Below are positions 7,309 to 14,160 of a stretch of DNA of 16,019 bases, piece by piece. The first letter of the stretch is position 1, and each line of letters starts with the position of its first letter. The notes beneath the pieces are model-generated. The model made no database searches. It worked only from the letters and a program-made list of their open reading frames with translations, and was not told the DNA's origin. Location: NCBI GenBank assembly GCA_023301335.1, contig JALZVA010000088.1, positions 1 to 16,019 of the forward strand, written 5' to 3'. Position numbers and translations under genes: made by a program. Source of the DNA: Akkermansiaceae bacterium (GTDB taxonomy: Bacteria > Verrucomicrobiota > Verrucomicrobiia > Verrucomicrobiales > Akkermansiaceae).

Positions 7309-7358
7309 ACCTTATTAGAGGGGAATAGTTTTCCGCCGCGGGGAGGAAGGATAGCTTA
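7303..7358. repeat. Inverted repeat at the lexA 3' end
   Basis: TAAGCTACCTT (7303-7313) pairs with AAGGaTAGCTTA (7347-7358) with one bulged A at 7351. The right arm includes the lexA stop codon (7356-7358). It could be part of the lexA transcript's 3' structure; no T-run is seen on the minus strand. Confidence 0.4.
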
Positions 7359-7973
7359 CGCAGCACTCCTCAGTAGCGCCACCATCACACCTTGAATAAC
7401 GAGCTCCCGAGCAGGGAAAAGGTCCGGAAACATTTCATTCTCTGCCTGGAGGAAGGCCGGTTCACCAGTTCTTTTGATGTAACGCTTTAAGGTTGTTTCA
7501 CCATCAATAAGAGCGGCAACAATATCGCCATTGCGAGGTCTTTTAAATTCTAGAACCACCGTGTCGCCGTCGCAGATGTGGGCATCTACCATAGACTCTC
7601 CACGGACTTTTAATGCAAATGTTTTGGCAGATTCACGTAACCCGAGCGAGCATACATCAATGGAGAGGCAACCGTCTTGTTCTTGTGCTTGATCTTCTGC
7701 CATTCCTGCAGCGATACTTCCGTAGATAGGAATATCTACGATTTGCTCACGATCAAGTTCCTCTGGGAATACAACTGCACGGGCTTTGCCAGGAAGACGC
7801 TGAATCGCACCCTTCTTCTCCAAGGCTCTGAGATGCCCCATTGCAGCGGTCTGACTCGCAAATCCAAAGAAATGCTGAATCTCGCGTGTAGAAGGCATCA
7901 CACCAGTTTGCTGGTTTGCTCTTCTCATATAATCTAAGATTTCCTGCTGCCTAGTAGTAAGTTTTTCTATCAT
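7356..7973 (-). CDS. lexA: LexA, SOS response repressor
   Basis: 205 aa, a usual LexA length. Residues 1-66 form the winged-helix DNA-binding domain ('LTTRQQEILDYM', 'PSTREIQHFFGFASQTAAMGHLRALEKKG'). The self-cleavage site is A89-G90 in 'SIAAGMA'; the catalytic dyad is S127 in 'VRGESMVD' and K163 in 'TTLKRY'. It represses DNA-damage genes until RecA-stimulated self-cleavage. ATG at 7973 is preceded by GAGGAT almost directly, a closer spacing than usual. A cluster of GAACA/TGTTC half-sites lies 9-28 bp upstream, consistent with self-repression. The gene is divergent from miaA. All key residues are present, so it should be functional. Confidence 0.96.
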   Translation of the reverse strand: MIEKLTTRQQEILDYMRRANQQTGVMPSTREIQHFFGFASQTAAMGHLRALEKKGAIQRLPGKARAVVFPEELDREQIVDIPIYGSIAAGMAEDQAQEQDGCLSIDVCSLGLRESAKTFALKVRGESMVDAHICDGDTVVLEFKRPRNGDIVAALIDGETTLKRYIKRTGEPAFLQAENEMFPDLFPARELVIQGVMVALLRSAA

Positions 7974-7981
7974 ATCCTCAT

Positions 7982-8001
7982 GAACACTGTTCTATAGAAC
8001 A
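7982..8001 (-). promoter_or_regulatory. Putative LexA operator with three half-sites
   Basis: TGTTCTATAGAACA (7988-8001) is a perfect palindrome, TGTTC-N4-GAACA. A further GAACA (7982-7986) lies one base from the TGTTC, making a second, overlapping inverted repeat. The site is just before lexA and directly downstream of a possible -10 box, where a repressor would block transcription. The 84-bp gap also serves miaA. Confidence 0.65.
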
Positions 8002-8002
8002 C

Positions 8003-8028
8003 AGTATAAAATAAGGAAAAGGTTGCAA
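8003..8028 (-). promoter_or_regulatory. Possible lexA promoter
   Basis: On the minus strand TATACT (8008-8003) is a good -10 box, with TTGCAA (8028-8023) upstream. The spacer is only 14 bp, so the -35 assignment is weak. The operator-like palindrome starts 1 bp downstream of the -10 box. Confidence 0.35.
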
Positions 8029-8057
8029 GAATTATTTTCACTCGGTAGATCTTTTCT

Positions 8058-8963
8058 GTGCTCGAACCCATCTACATCTGCGGCCCCACTGCCTCGGGAA
8101 AGTCTGCCTTTGCCATCGCACTGGCACAACGCATAGGGGGGGAGATCATCAATGGGGATGCGTATCAAATCTATCGTGGTATCGAAACCCTCTCTGCTGC
8201 GCCCTCGCAGGAAGAACTTGCCGCAGTCTCACACCATTTATTTAGTATACTGGATCCTACTGAACAAATGGATGCACAACGCTACCGGGATCTCACCCTC
8301 CCCGCCATTGAGCGACTCCAAGAAAAAGGAAAGGTTCCGATCGTCGTAGGGGGCTCTGGTATGTATTTAAAATTTCTTACCCACGGCCCCTCTCCTGTTC
8401 CCGCTGGAGATGCTGCTTTACGTGAGCAGTTAGAGACCAAATCTTCAGAAGCACTCGCTGAAGAGCTCACTCTCATTGACCCCGAAGGCGCTGCGATGAC
8501 GAATTTACAAAACCGTCGCTACATCATCCGTGCCCTGGAAATCTGCATCTTAAGCGGGAAGAAAATGTCAGAACTTAAAAATGACTGGGCCAACACGAGT
8601 AAAGAAATCGAATCGCAACTCCGAGGCTACGTCTTAAACTGGGAAGCTGAGACTCTAAGAAAGAGAATTCATCGTCGCACCACAAGCATGTTAGAATCTG
8701 GCGCGATTAAGGAGGTTCAAAACCTAACTCAGCCTTCGATCACCTGTGAAAAGGCAATTGGCGTGGAACCTATCCGCCGCTACCTTGAAAAAGAAATCAC
8801 CTTAGAGCGGTGCCACGAGCTCATCTTCTTCGCCACCTCCCAGTATGCAAAACGCCAGAGAACTTGGTTCAAAAAAGAAAGCTGGCTACGTGTGTTAGAT
8901 ATGCATGAGCACTCGGACGTCACCTCCTCTATCGACAGCATACTAACAGATCTAAACCCCTAA
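8058..8963 (+). CDS. miaA: MiaA, tRNA dimethylallyltransferase
   Basis: 301 aa from GTG at 8058; no upstream ATG is possible without losing the fit to the family. It transfers the dimethylallyl group to A37 of tRNAs that read codons starting with U. Visible motifs are the P-loop 'GPTASGKS' (9-16), the 'GDAYQIYRG' loop with its catalytic-type Asp (33-41), 'VSHHLFSILDP', 'PIVVGGSGMYLKFLTHG' (about 94-110), 'NRRYIIRALEI' and 'QYAKRQRTWF' near the C-terminus. The common TAKP motif is SAAP here, which is within the variation I know of. The last 4 nt overlap the 3' end of menB on the other strand. The divergent LexA-type site upstream might also affect it; that is inference. Confidence 0.95.
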   Translation: MLEPIYICGPTASGKSAFAIALAQRIGGEIINGDAYQIYRGIETLSAAPSQEELAAVSHHLFSILDPTEQMDAQRYRDLTLPAIERLQEKGKVPIVVGGSGMYLKFLTHGPSPVPAGDAALREQLETKSSEALAEELTLIDPEGAAMTNLQNRRYIIRALEICILSGKKMSELKNDWANTSKEIESQLRGYVLNWEAETLRKRIHRRTTSMLESGAIKEVQNLTQPSITCEKAIGVEPIRRYLEKEITLERCHELIFFATSQYAKRQRTWFKKESWLRVLDMHEHSDVTSSIDSILTDLNP

Positions 8964-9853
8964 TACTGTCTATCAAATTTAGAGAAATCTGCCTCACGTT
9001 TTTCCAAAAAAGCACTACGACCCTCGGCAGCCTCATCAGTACCATAGGCAAGACGGGTCGCCTCTCCTGCAAAAATCTGCTGCCCAACCATCCCATCATC
9101 GGTGAGATTAAAGGCATATTTAAGCATTTTCTGAGATGTTGGTGATTTTTCATTAATGATGCAGGCCCACTCCAATGCTTTCTTTTCAAGCTCTGCGTGC
9201 GGGATCACCTTATTCACCATTCCCATTTCATAAGCATCTTGCGCGGTGTAACGCAGCCCAAGGAAAAACACTTCACGTGCACGTTTCTGCCCCACTTGTT
9301 TTGCCAAGTAAGCTGAGCCAAATCCTCCATCAAAGCTCGCCACATCTGCATCTTTCTGCTGAAAGACCGCATGCTCCTGAGACGCTAGGGTGAGATCACA
9401 TACCACATGTAGCGAATGCCCTCCCCCCACTGCATACCCGGGCACCACCGCGATCACAACCTTCGGCATAAAACGGATCAGGCGCTGCACCTCAAGGATG
9501 TGAAGCCTTCCTAAATCGGCACCTGTCGCATCCTCTGTCCCCTCATACTTATACCCATCCTTTCCTCTGACGCGCTGGTCTCCCCCTGAGCAAAACGCCC
9601 ATCCTCCATCCTTAGGGCTGGGGCCATTTCCAGTGAGGAGCACCACTCCAATAGCTGCATTCGTGCGTGCATGCTCTAGTGCCTGAGCTAATTCATCAAC
9701 CGTCTGAGGTCGGAACGCATTCCTACACTCAGGTCGATCAAACGCAATCCTTACCGTCCCACCTACAACGGCTTCATGATAAGTAATGTCTTGAAAATTA
9801 AAACCCTCTATCTGTTTCCAGTCCTCTGCGATAAAAATATCTGAAACGCTCAT
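8960..9853 (-). CDS. menB: MenB, 1,4-dihydroxy-2-naphthoyl-CoA synthase
   Basis: 297 aa, crotonase superfamily. It closes the second ring of the naphthoquinone from o-succinylbenzoyl-CoA in menaquinone synthesis. Evidence: 'RPECRNAFRPQTVDEL' (40-55), the oxyanion-hole region 'WAFCSGGDQRVRG' (85-97), 'YAVGGGHSLHVVCDL' (140-154), and 'QQKDADVASFDGGFGSAYLA' (165-184). D168 matches the active-site Asp of type II MenB (D185 in Mycobacterium tuberculosis); type I enzymes have Gly there and need bicarbonate. So this is a type II enzyme. ATG at 9853 follows TAGGAT directly. It is convergent with miaA (4-nt overlap) and divergent from sdhC. No other men gene is in the window. Confidence 0.96.
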   Translation of the reverse strand: MSVSDIFIAEDWKQIEGFNFQDITYHEAVVGGTVRIAFDRPECRNAFRPQTVDELAQALEHARTNAAIGVVLLTGNGPSPKDGGWAFCSGGDQRVRGKDGYKYEGTEDATGADLGRLHILEVQRLIRFMPKVVIAVVPGYAVGGGHSLHVVCDLTLASQEHAVFQQKDADVASFDGGFGSAYLAKQVGQKRAREVFFLGLRYTAQDAYEMGMVNKVIPHAELEKKALEWACIINEKSPTSQKMLKYAFNLTDDGMVGQQIFAGEATRLAYGTDEAAEGRSAFLEKREADFSKFDRQY

Positions 9854-10130
9854 ATCCTATTCCATTTTTAAAGGTCAGACAGCGATAACACAACTCTGAA
9901 TTCGCTCTATTCGACTTCTCTCCCATGCGTATTTCTCATTTTTTAGCAACTTACACAAAGACACTCATCTAAATTATTAATTTCGTTCATTTACTTGAAT
10001 ACCTTACACCATCCCTACTTTCCTGAAAATCCTTCCCTTTAGCTCCAGATTACTATTATTTTTCAACCTCTGCCTTGCATTTCATCCCAAGCAGGTTAAG
10101 CAAGGGGCGAAGGACAGACAATTCGACTAC

Positions 10131-10811
10131 ATGATTAAAAACAATCCAATCTTCCTACTGTGGAACTCATCCATTGGGAAAAAAATTATTGTTGCTCTCA
10201 CCGGAGCATTCCTCGTGACTTTTCTTGCAGGTCACCTAGCTGGTAATCTATTGATGTACGTCGGCCCCGACGCCTTCAATGCTTACGCAAAGTCACTCCA
10301 TGAGCTAGGCTCTGGCATGGGCATTTGGGTCGCACGCTTCCTCCTACTAGGCACCCTCTTCCTCCACGTTGCCGCCACCATCTGTTTGGTGATTCAAAAC
10401 AAGGCAGCGAAAATGAAAACTTACGAAAAGGACACATACGTGCAGGCAAACAGAGGCTCCCGTTGGATGATCTGGTCAGGCCTCACCATACTCTTCTTCA
10501 TCGTTTTCCATATTCTTCATTACACGGTGCGCGTTGACTCTGAGCTTGCTGAGCTCGCTCGTGACGGCAGACCTTACGACATGGTGATCGTCGGATTCTC
10601 TAACCCTCTCGTTAGCCTCTTTTATGTTATCGCGATGACTTGCCTCTGCTCTCACTTGAGCCACGGGGTTGCCTCTATTTTCCAGACCATTGGTCTCCGC
10701 ACGAAAAAGAATGCCATGCTCATCGATTATGGAGCAAAAGCATTTACCGTAGCGATCTACCTAGGCTTCATTTCTATCCCTATCGCTGTTTACTTCAAAA
10801 TCATTTCCTAA
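10131..10811 (+). CDS. sdhC: SdhC, succinate dehydrogenase cytochrome b subunit
   Basis: 226 aa with five membrane segments (about 17-43, 65-90, 113-135, 152-180, 203-223). It is the single membrane anchor of the Bacteroidetes/Chlamydiae/Bacillus type, which binds heme b and passes electrons to menaquinone. Candidate heme ligands are histidines within or next to the membrane: H35 ('AGHLAGNLLMY'), H79 ('LFLHVAAT'), H127/H130 ('FHILHYTV') and H175/H178 ('CSHLSHGVASIFQTIGL'). The last motif is typical of the family. ATG at 10131 has GAAGGA only about 17 nt upstream, so the ribosome binding site is weak. sdhA follows after 29 nt. The 277-bp region 9854-10130, shared with menB, shows no convincing promoter on either strand. 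Confidence 0.93.
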   Translation: MIKNNPIFLLWNSSIGKKIIVALTGAFLVTFLAGHLAGNLLMYVGPDAFNAYAKSLHELGSGMGIWVARFLLLGTLFLHVAATICLVIQNKAAKMKTYEKDTYVQANRGSRWMIWSGLTILFFIVFHILHYTVRVDSELAELARDGRPYDMVIVGFSNPLVSLFYVIAMTCLCSHLSHGVASIFQTIGLRTKKNAMLIDYGAKAFTVAIYLGFISIPIAVYFKIIS

Positions 10812-10840
10812 TCCATCAACTCTAAATTTTTACCTATATT

Positions 10841-12811
10841 ATGTCTTTAGACTCAAAAATTCCAGATGGTCCATTGGAACAAAAGTGGACGAAGCACAAG
10901 ATGGACTCCAAGCTCATCAACCCTGCGAACAAGAGAAAATTCACGGTCATCGTGGTTGGCTCAGGTCTTGCAGGAGGTGCAGCTTCCGCTACCTTATCCG
11001 AGCTTGGTTATAACGTGAAGTGCTTTTGCTACCAAGACTCAGCTCGCCGCGCTCACTCGATCGCAGCTCAGGGTGGAATCAATGCCGCTAAGAACTACCG
11101 TAATGACGGTGACTCTATCTTCCGTCTATTCTACGACACGATCAAAGGAGGAGACTTCCGCTCAAGGGAGTCCAACGTTTACCGCCTAGCGGAAGTGTCA
11201 TCTAACATCATCGACCAAGCGACTGCTCAAGGTGTACCTTTCGCACGTGAGTACGGTGGACTACTAGATAACCGCTCATTCGGTGGTGCTCAGGTTTCCA
11301 GAACATTCTATGCACGTGGTCAAACAGGTCAGCAGCTTCTCATTGGAGCCTACCAAGGACTCCAGAAAGAAATCGCCAAAGGTGGTGTCACCATGTTCCC
11401 TAGAACGGAAATGATGGATCTCGTGCTGGTGGATGGTCACGCCAAGGGTATTGTCGTAAGAGACATGGTCACTGGTGAGATCTCTAGCCACGCAGCAGAC
11501 GCCGTATGTCTCGCTACAGGTGGTTACGGAAACGTCTTTTTCCTCTCTACCAACGCTATGGGCTGTAACGTCACTGCTGCCTATAAAGCACACAAACGTG
11601 GAGCTTACTTTGCGAACCCTTGTTACACACAGATCCACCCTACTTGTATCCCTGTTTCAGGCGACTACCAGTCTAAGCTCACGCTCATGTCTGAGTCACT
11701 CCGTAACGACGGACGTATCTGGGTGCCAAAAACCAAGGAAGATGCAGAAGCGATCCGTAACGGTTCAAAAACTGCCATCGACATTGCTGAAGAGGACAGA
11801 GATTACTACCTTGAGAGAAAGTATCCATCCTTTGGTAACCTCTGCCCACGTGACATCGCCTCACGTGCTGCCAAGGAAGTCTGTGATGACGGCCGAGGAG
11901 TCGCCTCTACCGGACTTGGCGTTTACTTAGACTTTGCAGATTCTATCGCACGTCTTGGTGAGGACACGATCCGCGCTCGCTATGGCAACCTCTTTCAGAT
12001 GTATGAAAAGATCACTGGAGAGAACCCTTACAAGCAGCCAATGCAAATTTACCCTGCGGTGCACTACACCATGGGTGGACTATGGGTAGACTATAACCTT
12101 CAGTCAAATATTGATGGGCTCCACGTTTTAGGAGAAGCGAACTTCTCTGACCACGGGGCAAACCGCCTTGGAGCTTCTGCACTGATGCAAGGTCTCGCAG
12201 ATGGCTACTTCGTCATTCCAACGACCATCGCTAATTACCTCGCCACTCAAAAGCCAGGATCTATCACTACTGAGCACGAGGCATTCGTTACCACGCAGAA
12301 AGAAGTGGAAGAAAAAATCAATCGCCTCATGAACATCAAGGGCAAAAAATCTGTGGACACCTTCCACCGTGAGCTGGGTCAGATCATGTGGGATTTCTGC
12401 GGGATGGAGCGCACCAAAGAGGGCTTAGAAAAAGCACTCAAGAGAATCCCTGAAATCCGTAAGGAATTCTGGGAGAATGTCTTCATTCCCGGTTCTTCAG
12501 ACAGCCTCAATGTAGAGCTTGAAAAGGCGGGCCGTGTAGCGGACTTCCTAGAATTCGGTGAGCTGATGTGCTACGATGCACTCGACCGAGAAGAGTCCTG
12601 TGGAGGCCACTTCCGAGGAGAGTTCCAGTTCACAGAAAAATCTCCTGAAGTACTGGCTGGGAAGACTCAGTCAGGTGAAGCACTACGAGACGACCAGAAA
12701 TTCATGTATGTCTCAGCATGGCAGTATGATGGTGAAGGGAATCCACCTATCCTTCACAAGGAAGAGCTCGCTTACGAGAGTGTCACTCCATCTATTCGAA
12801 GCTACGCATAA
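10841..12811 (+). CDS. sdhA: SdhA, succinate dehydrogenase/fumarate reductase flavoprotein
   Basis: 656 aa. It oxidises succinate to fumarate (or the reverse) with covalently bound FAD. Evidence: FAD-binding 'VVGSGLAGGAASATLSELG' (38-56), the flavin-linking His H72 in 'SARRAHSIAAQGGINAA', 'GGYGNVFFLSTNA', 'GRGVASTGLGVYLDF' with a catalytic-type Arg, and 'HYTMGGLWVDY' followed by 'GEANFSDHGANRLGASALMQ'. Length and the N-terminal extension fit the Bacteroidetes/Bacillus-type subfamily. No Shine-Dalgarno is visible before ATG 10841; translation may be coupled to sdhC. An sdhB gene would be expected next but is absent: a strong terminator follows 21 nt after the stop codon. Confidence 0.97.
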   Translation: MSLDSKIPDGPLEQKWTKHKMDSKLINPANKRKFTVIVVGSGLAGGAASATLSELGYNVKCFCYQDSARRAHSIAAQGGINAAKNYRNDGDSIFRLFYDTIKGGDFRSRESNVYRLAEVSSNIIDQATAQGVPFAREYGGLLDNRSFGGAQVSRTFYARGQTGQQLLIGAYQGLQKEIAKGGVTMFPRTEMMDLVLVDGHAKGIVVRDMVTGEISSHAADAVCLATGGYGNVFFLSTNAMGCNVTAAYKAHKRGAYFANPCYTQIHPTCIPVSGDYQSKLTLMSESLRNDGRIWVPKTKEDAEAIRNGSKTAIDIAEEDRDYYLERKYPSFGNLCPRDIASRAAKEVCDDGRGVASTGLGVYLDFADSIARLGEDTIRARYGNLFQMYEKITGENPYKQPMQIYPAVHYTMGGLWVDYNLQSNIDGLHVLGEANFSDHGANRLGASALMQGLADGYFVIPTTIANYLATQKPGSITTEHEAFVTTQKEVEEKINRLMNIKGKKSVDTFHRELGQIMWDFCGMERTKEGLEKALKRIPEIRKEFWENVFIPGSSDSLNVELEKAGRVADFLEFGELMCYDALDREESCGGHFRGEFQFTEKSPEVLAGKTQSGEALRDDQKFMYVSAWQYDGEGNPPILHKEELAYESVTPSIRSYA

Positions 12812-12832
12812 ACAGCTGATAGTTATTCAAAC

Positions 12833-12870
12833 AAAAGCCGCTTTCCTCTCGAAAGCGGCTTTTTTGTTTT
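12833..12870 (+). terminator. Strong intrinsic terminator after sdhA
   Basis: A perfect 13-bp stem, AAAAGCCGCTTTC (12833-12845) with GAAAGCGGCTTTT (12851-12863) and loop CTCTC, runs into a T-rich tail to 12870. The A-run on the left arm means it could also act on the minus strand. It closes the sdhCA transcript and separates it from the genes that follow. Confidence 0.93.
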
Positions 12871-12902
12871 ACCTCTGAAAGGGATCACCTTACACCCAAG
12901 CC

Positions 12903-13250
12903 ATGAGTGAAGACTTTGAAAAACTCGAATACGGTATGCTCGGAGACAATTCGATGAGCCAAGAGGAGAAACTCGAAAAATACACTGGTGACGTAGACTG
13001 GGAATATGTCGAGCCACACTTCAGAGCGGGCAATATCATCTACATCGATCCCTGCCTCAATCTCTTCGAGGTTGGAAAAGCATTTCTCGCGGATGATAAA
13101 GACGCCGTCCAAGCGTGGAAGAAAAAAGGTGACATCGTCATCCCTGGGAACCACCACGCACAGTGGTGGGAGCATGACCAATCACGCTTCACAGCAGCTA
13201 TCGTGCACCCCTTCGTACTGATTCAACCACTCTCAAAAATAAAGGAATAG
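12903..13250 (+). CDS. DUF2288 family protein
   Basis: 115 aa, soluble, acidic. The core from about residue 28 ('DVDWEYVEPHFRAGNIIYI', then 'LNLFEVGKAFLADDKDAVQAW') to the end ('FTAAIVHPFVLIQPL') matches DUF2288 as I know it from cyanobacteria and proteobacteria, including the W-x-x-x-x-PH-x-x-x start, the hydrophobic strand and the closing 'VQPFVLIQ'-like motif. The first 27 residues are an extra N-terminal part. Function of the family is unknown. ATG at 12903 begins 32 nt after the sdhA terminator, and the next gene starts 4 nt after its stop codon, so the two are probably cotranslated. Confidence 0.75.
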   Translation: MSEDFEKLEYGMLGDNSMSQEEKLEKYTGDVDWEYVEPHFRAGNIIYIDPCLNLFEVGKAFLADDKDAVQAWKKKGDIVIPGNHHAQWWEHDQSRFTAAIVHPFVLIQPLSKIKE

Positions 13251-13254
13251 TTCT

Positions 13255-14160
13255 TTGGCACCCACACCTACCAGCCTCACCCATGAGCAATGGCTAGCGC
13301 ACTCCCGCTCCCATAGAGAACGTGTGGAAACCTTCACAAAACCTTACCGTGACCGCAGGAGTAGGGGGAAATCTCATCCCATTCTCGATTTTCTCTTCAC
13401 CTACTATTCTTTTTCCATTGGCAGACTCGAAACCTGGCACCCTAGGTTCGGAACCACCATAGAGACAGATGGCTCCCTTCCGCCCCTCTACAACACCAAT
13501 CACTACAGCCAAGAAGGAACAACTATCCTTCTTAATCCCGCAAAACTTACCTCCGAGCGGAGATCCTCTATCACATGGATGGTCAAGCTCTTGGAAAACA
13601 CCCAATCGAGTACTCCAATTTTCGGCTGCTACGGCATGCATGAATGGGCGATGGTGTATCGAGGGCAAAACTTACGCCACAAAAATACCGTGCCACTTCG
13701 CCTGAGCCAGGCAGATACCGATGCCTTCGTGGAGTCCCGCCCTATTACCTGTAGCCACTTCGACGCCTTCCGTTTTTTCACCCCTTCAGCACAACCCTTT
13801 AATAAAATTCAACCGAAGAAAGACGAGCGAGAAAATTTTGAACAATCTGGCTGTATCCACGCTAACATGGATCTCTACAAGTGGACCTATAAGTGTATGC
13901 CCTGGGTCGGATCAGACTTCCTCTGGGAAACCTTTAAGCTCGCTCTTAAAATGCGTGAGCTCGATATGCGGGCGGCACCTTACGACCTAACAGAGTTTAA
14001 TTACTCTCCTATTCAAATCGAGACTGCTGAAGGAAGAAAGGAATACGAGGTCCAGCAACGTGCTCTTGCCGAGGAGTCTAAGCCCATCCGTGCTGAGCTC
14101 ATCAAAAGCTTAAAGGAGCTGTTAGCCTACGACTCTTCAGAGCTTAGGCAAACACACTAG
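13255..14160 (+). CDS. Conserved protein often labelled 3-methyladenine DNA glycosylase
   Basis: 301 aa from TTG at 13255. AAAGGA (13241-13246) lies 8 nt upstream, and the first in-frame ATG is more than 100 codons later, so TTG is well supported. Motifs: 'HPILDFLFTYYSFSIGRLET' (41-60) with WHP after it, 'GCYGMHEWAMVYRG' (124-137), 'HFDAFRFFTP' (168-177), 'QSGCIHANMDLYKW' (197-210) and 'LDMRAAPYDLTEF' (236-248). These match a family seen in actinobacteria and others that is often annotated as 3-methyladenine DNA glycosylase; I see no helix-hairpin-helix motif or other known glycosylase signature, so that name is not safe. The many conserved His, Asp, Glu and Trp residues suggest an enzyme. 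It overlaps the convergent DUF1501 gene by 17 bp. Confidence 0.8.
   Translation: MAPTPTSLTHEQWLAHSRSHRERVETFTKPYRDRRSRGKSHPILDFLFTYYSFSIGRLETWHPRFGTTIETDGSLPPLYNTNHYSQEGTTILLNPAKLTSERRSSITWMVKLLENTQSSTPIFGCYGMHEWAMVYRGQNLRHKNTVPLRLSQADTDAFVESRPITCSHFDAFRFFTPSAQPFNKIQPKKDERENFEQSGCIHANMDLYKWTYKCMPWVGSDFLWETFKLALKMRELDMRAAPYDLTEFNYSPIQIETAEGRKEYEVQQRALAEESKPIRAELIKSLKELLAYDSSELRQTH

Noticed and set aside
8058..8963. MiaA with SAAP in place of TAKP as a possible altered enzyme
   Set aside because: Other bacterial MiaA proteins also vary at the Lys of this motif; all other motifs are intact.
10073..10105. CCTTGC/GCAAGG inverted repeat in the sdhC leader
   Set aside because: Only 6 bp with a long loop of 21 nt and no covariation evidence; too weak to call a regulatory element.
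9854..10130. Promoters in the menB-sdhC divergent region
   Set aside because: TTGAAT (9995-10000) and several AT-rich hexamers exist, but none pair at 16-18 bp with a good -10 box, so no call was made.
11276..11638. 120-aa open frame on the minus strand inside sdhA
   Set aside because: It lies fully opposite a highly conserved part of sdhA; the protein is Cys/Ser/Thr/His-rich without domain features. Shadow frame.
12885..13181. 98-aa minus-strand frame opposite the DUF2288 gene
   Set aside because: The plus strand matches a known family; this frame is its mirror.
13294..13668. 124-aa open frame on the minus strand
   Set aside because: It is antisense to conserved motifs of the 13255-14160 gene and has no recognisable features.
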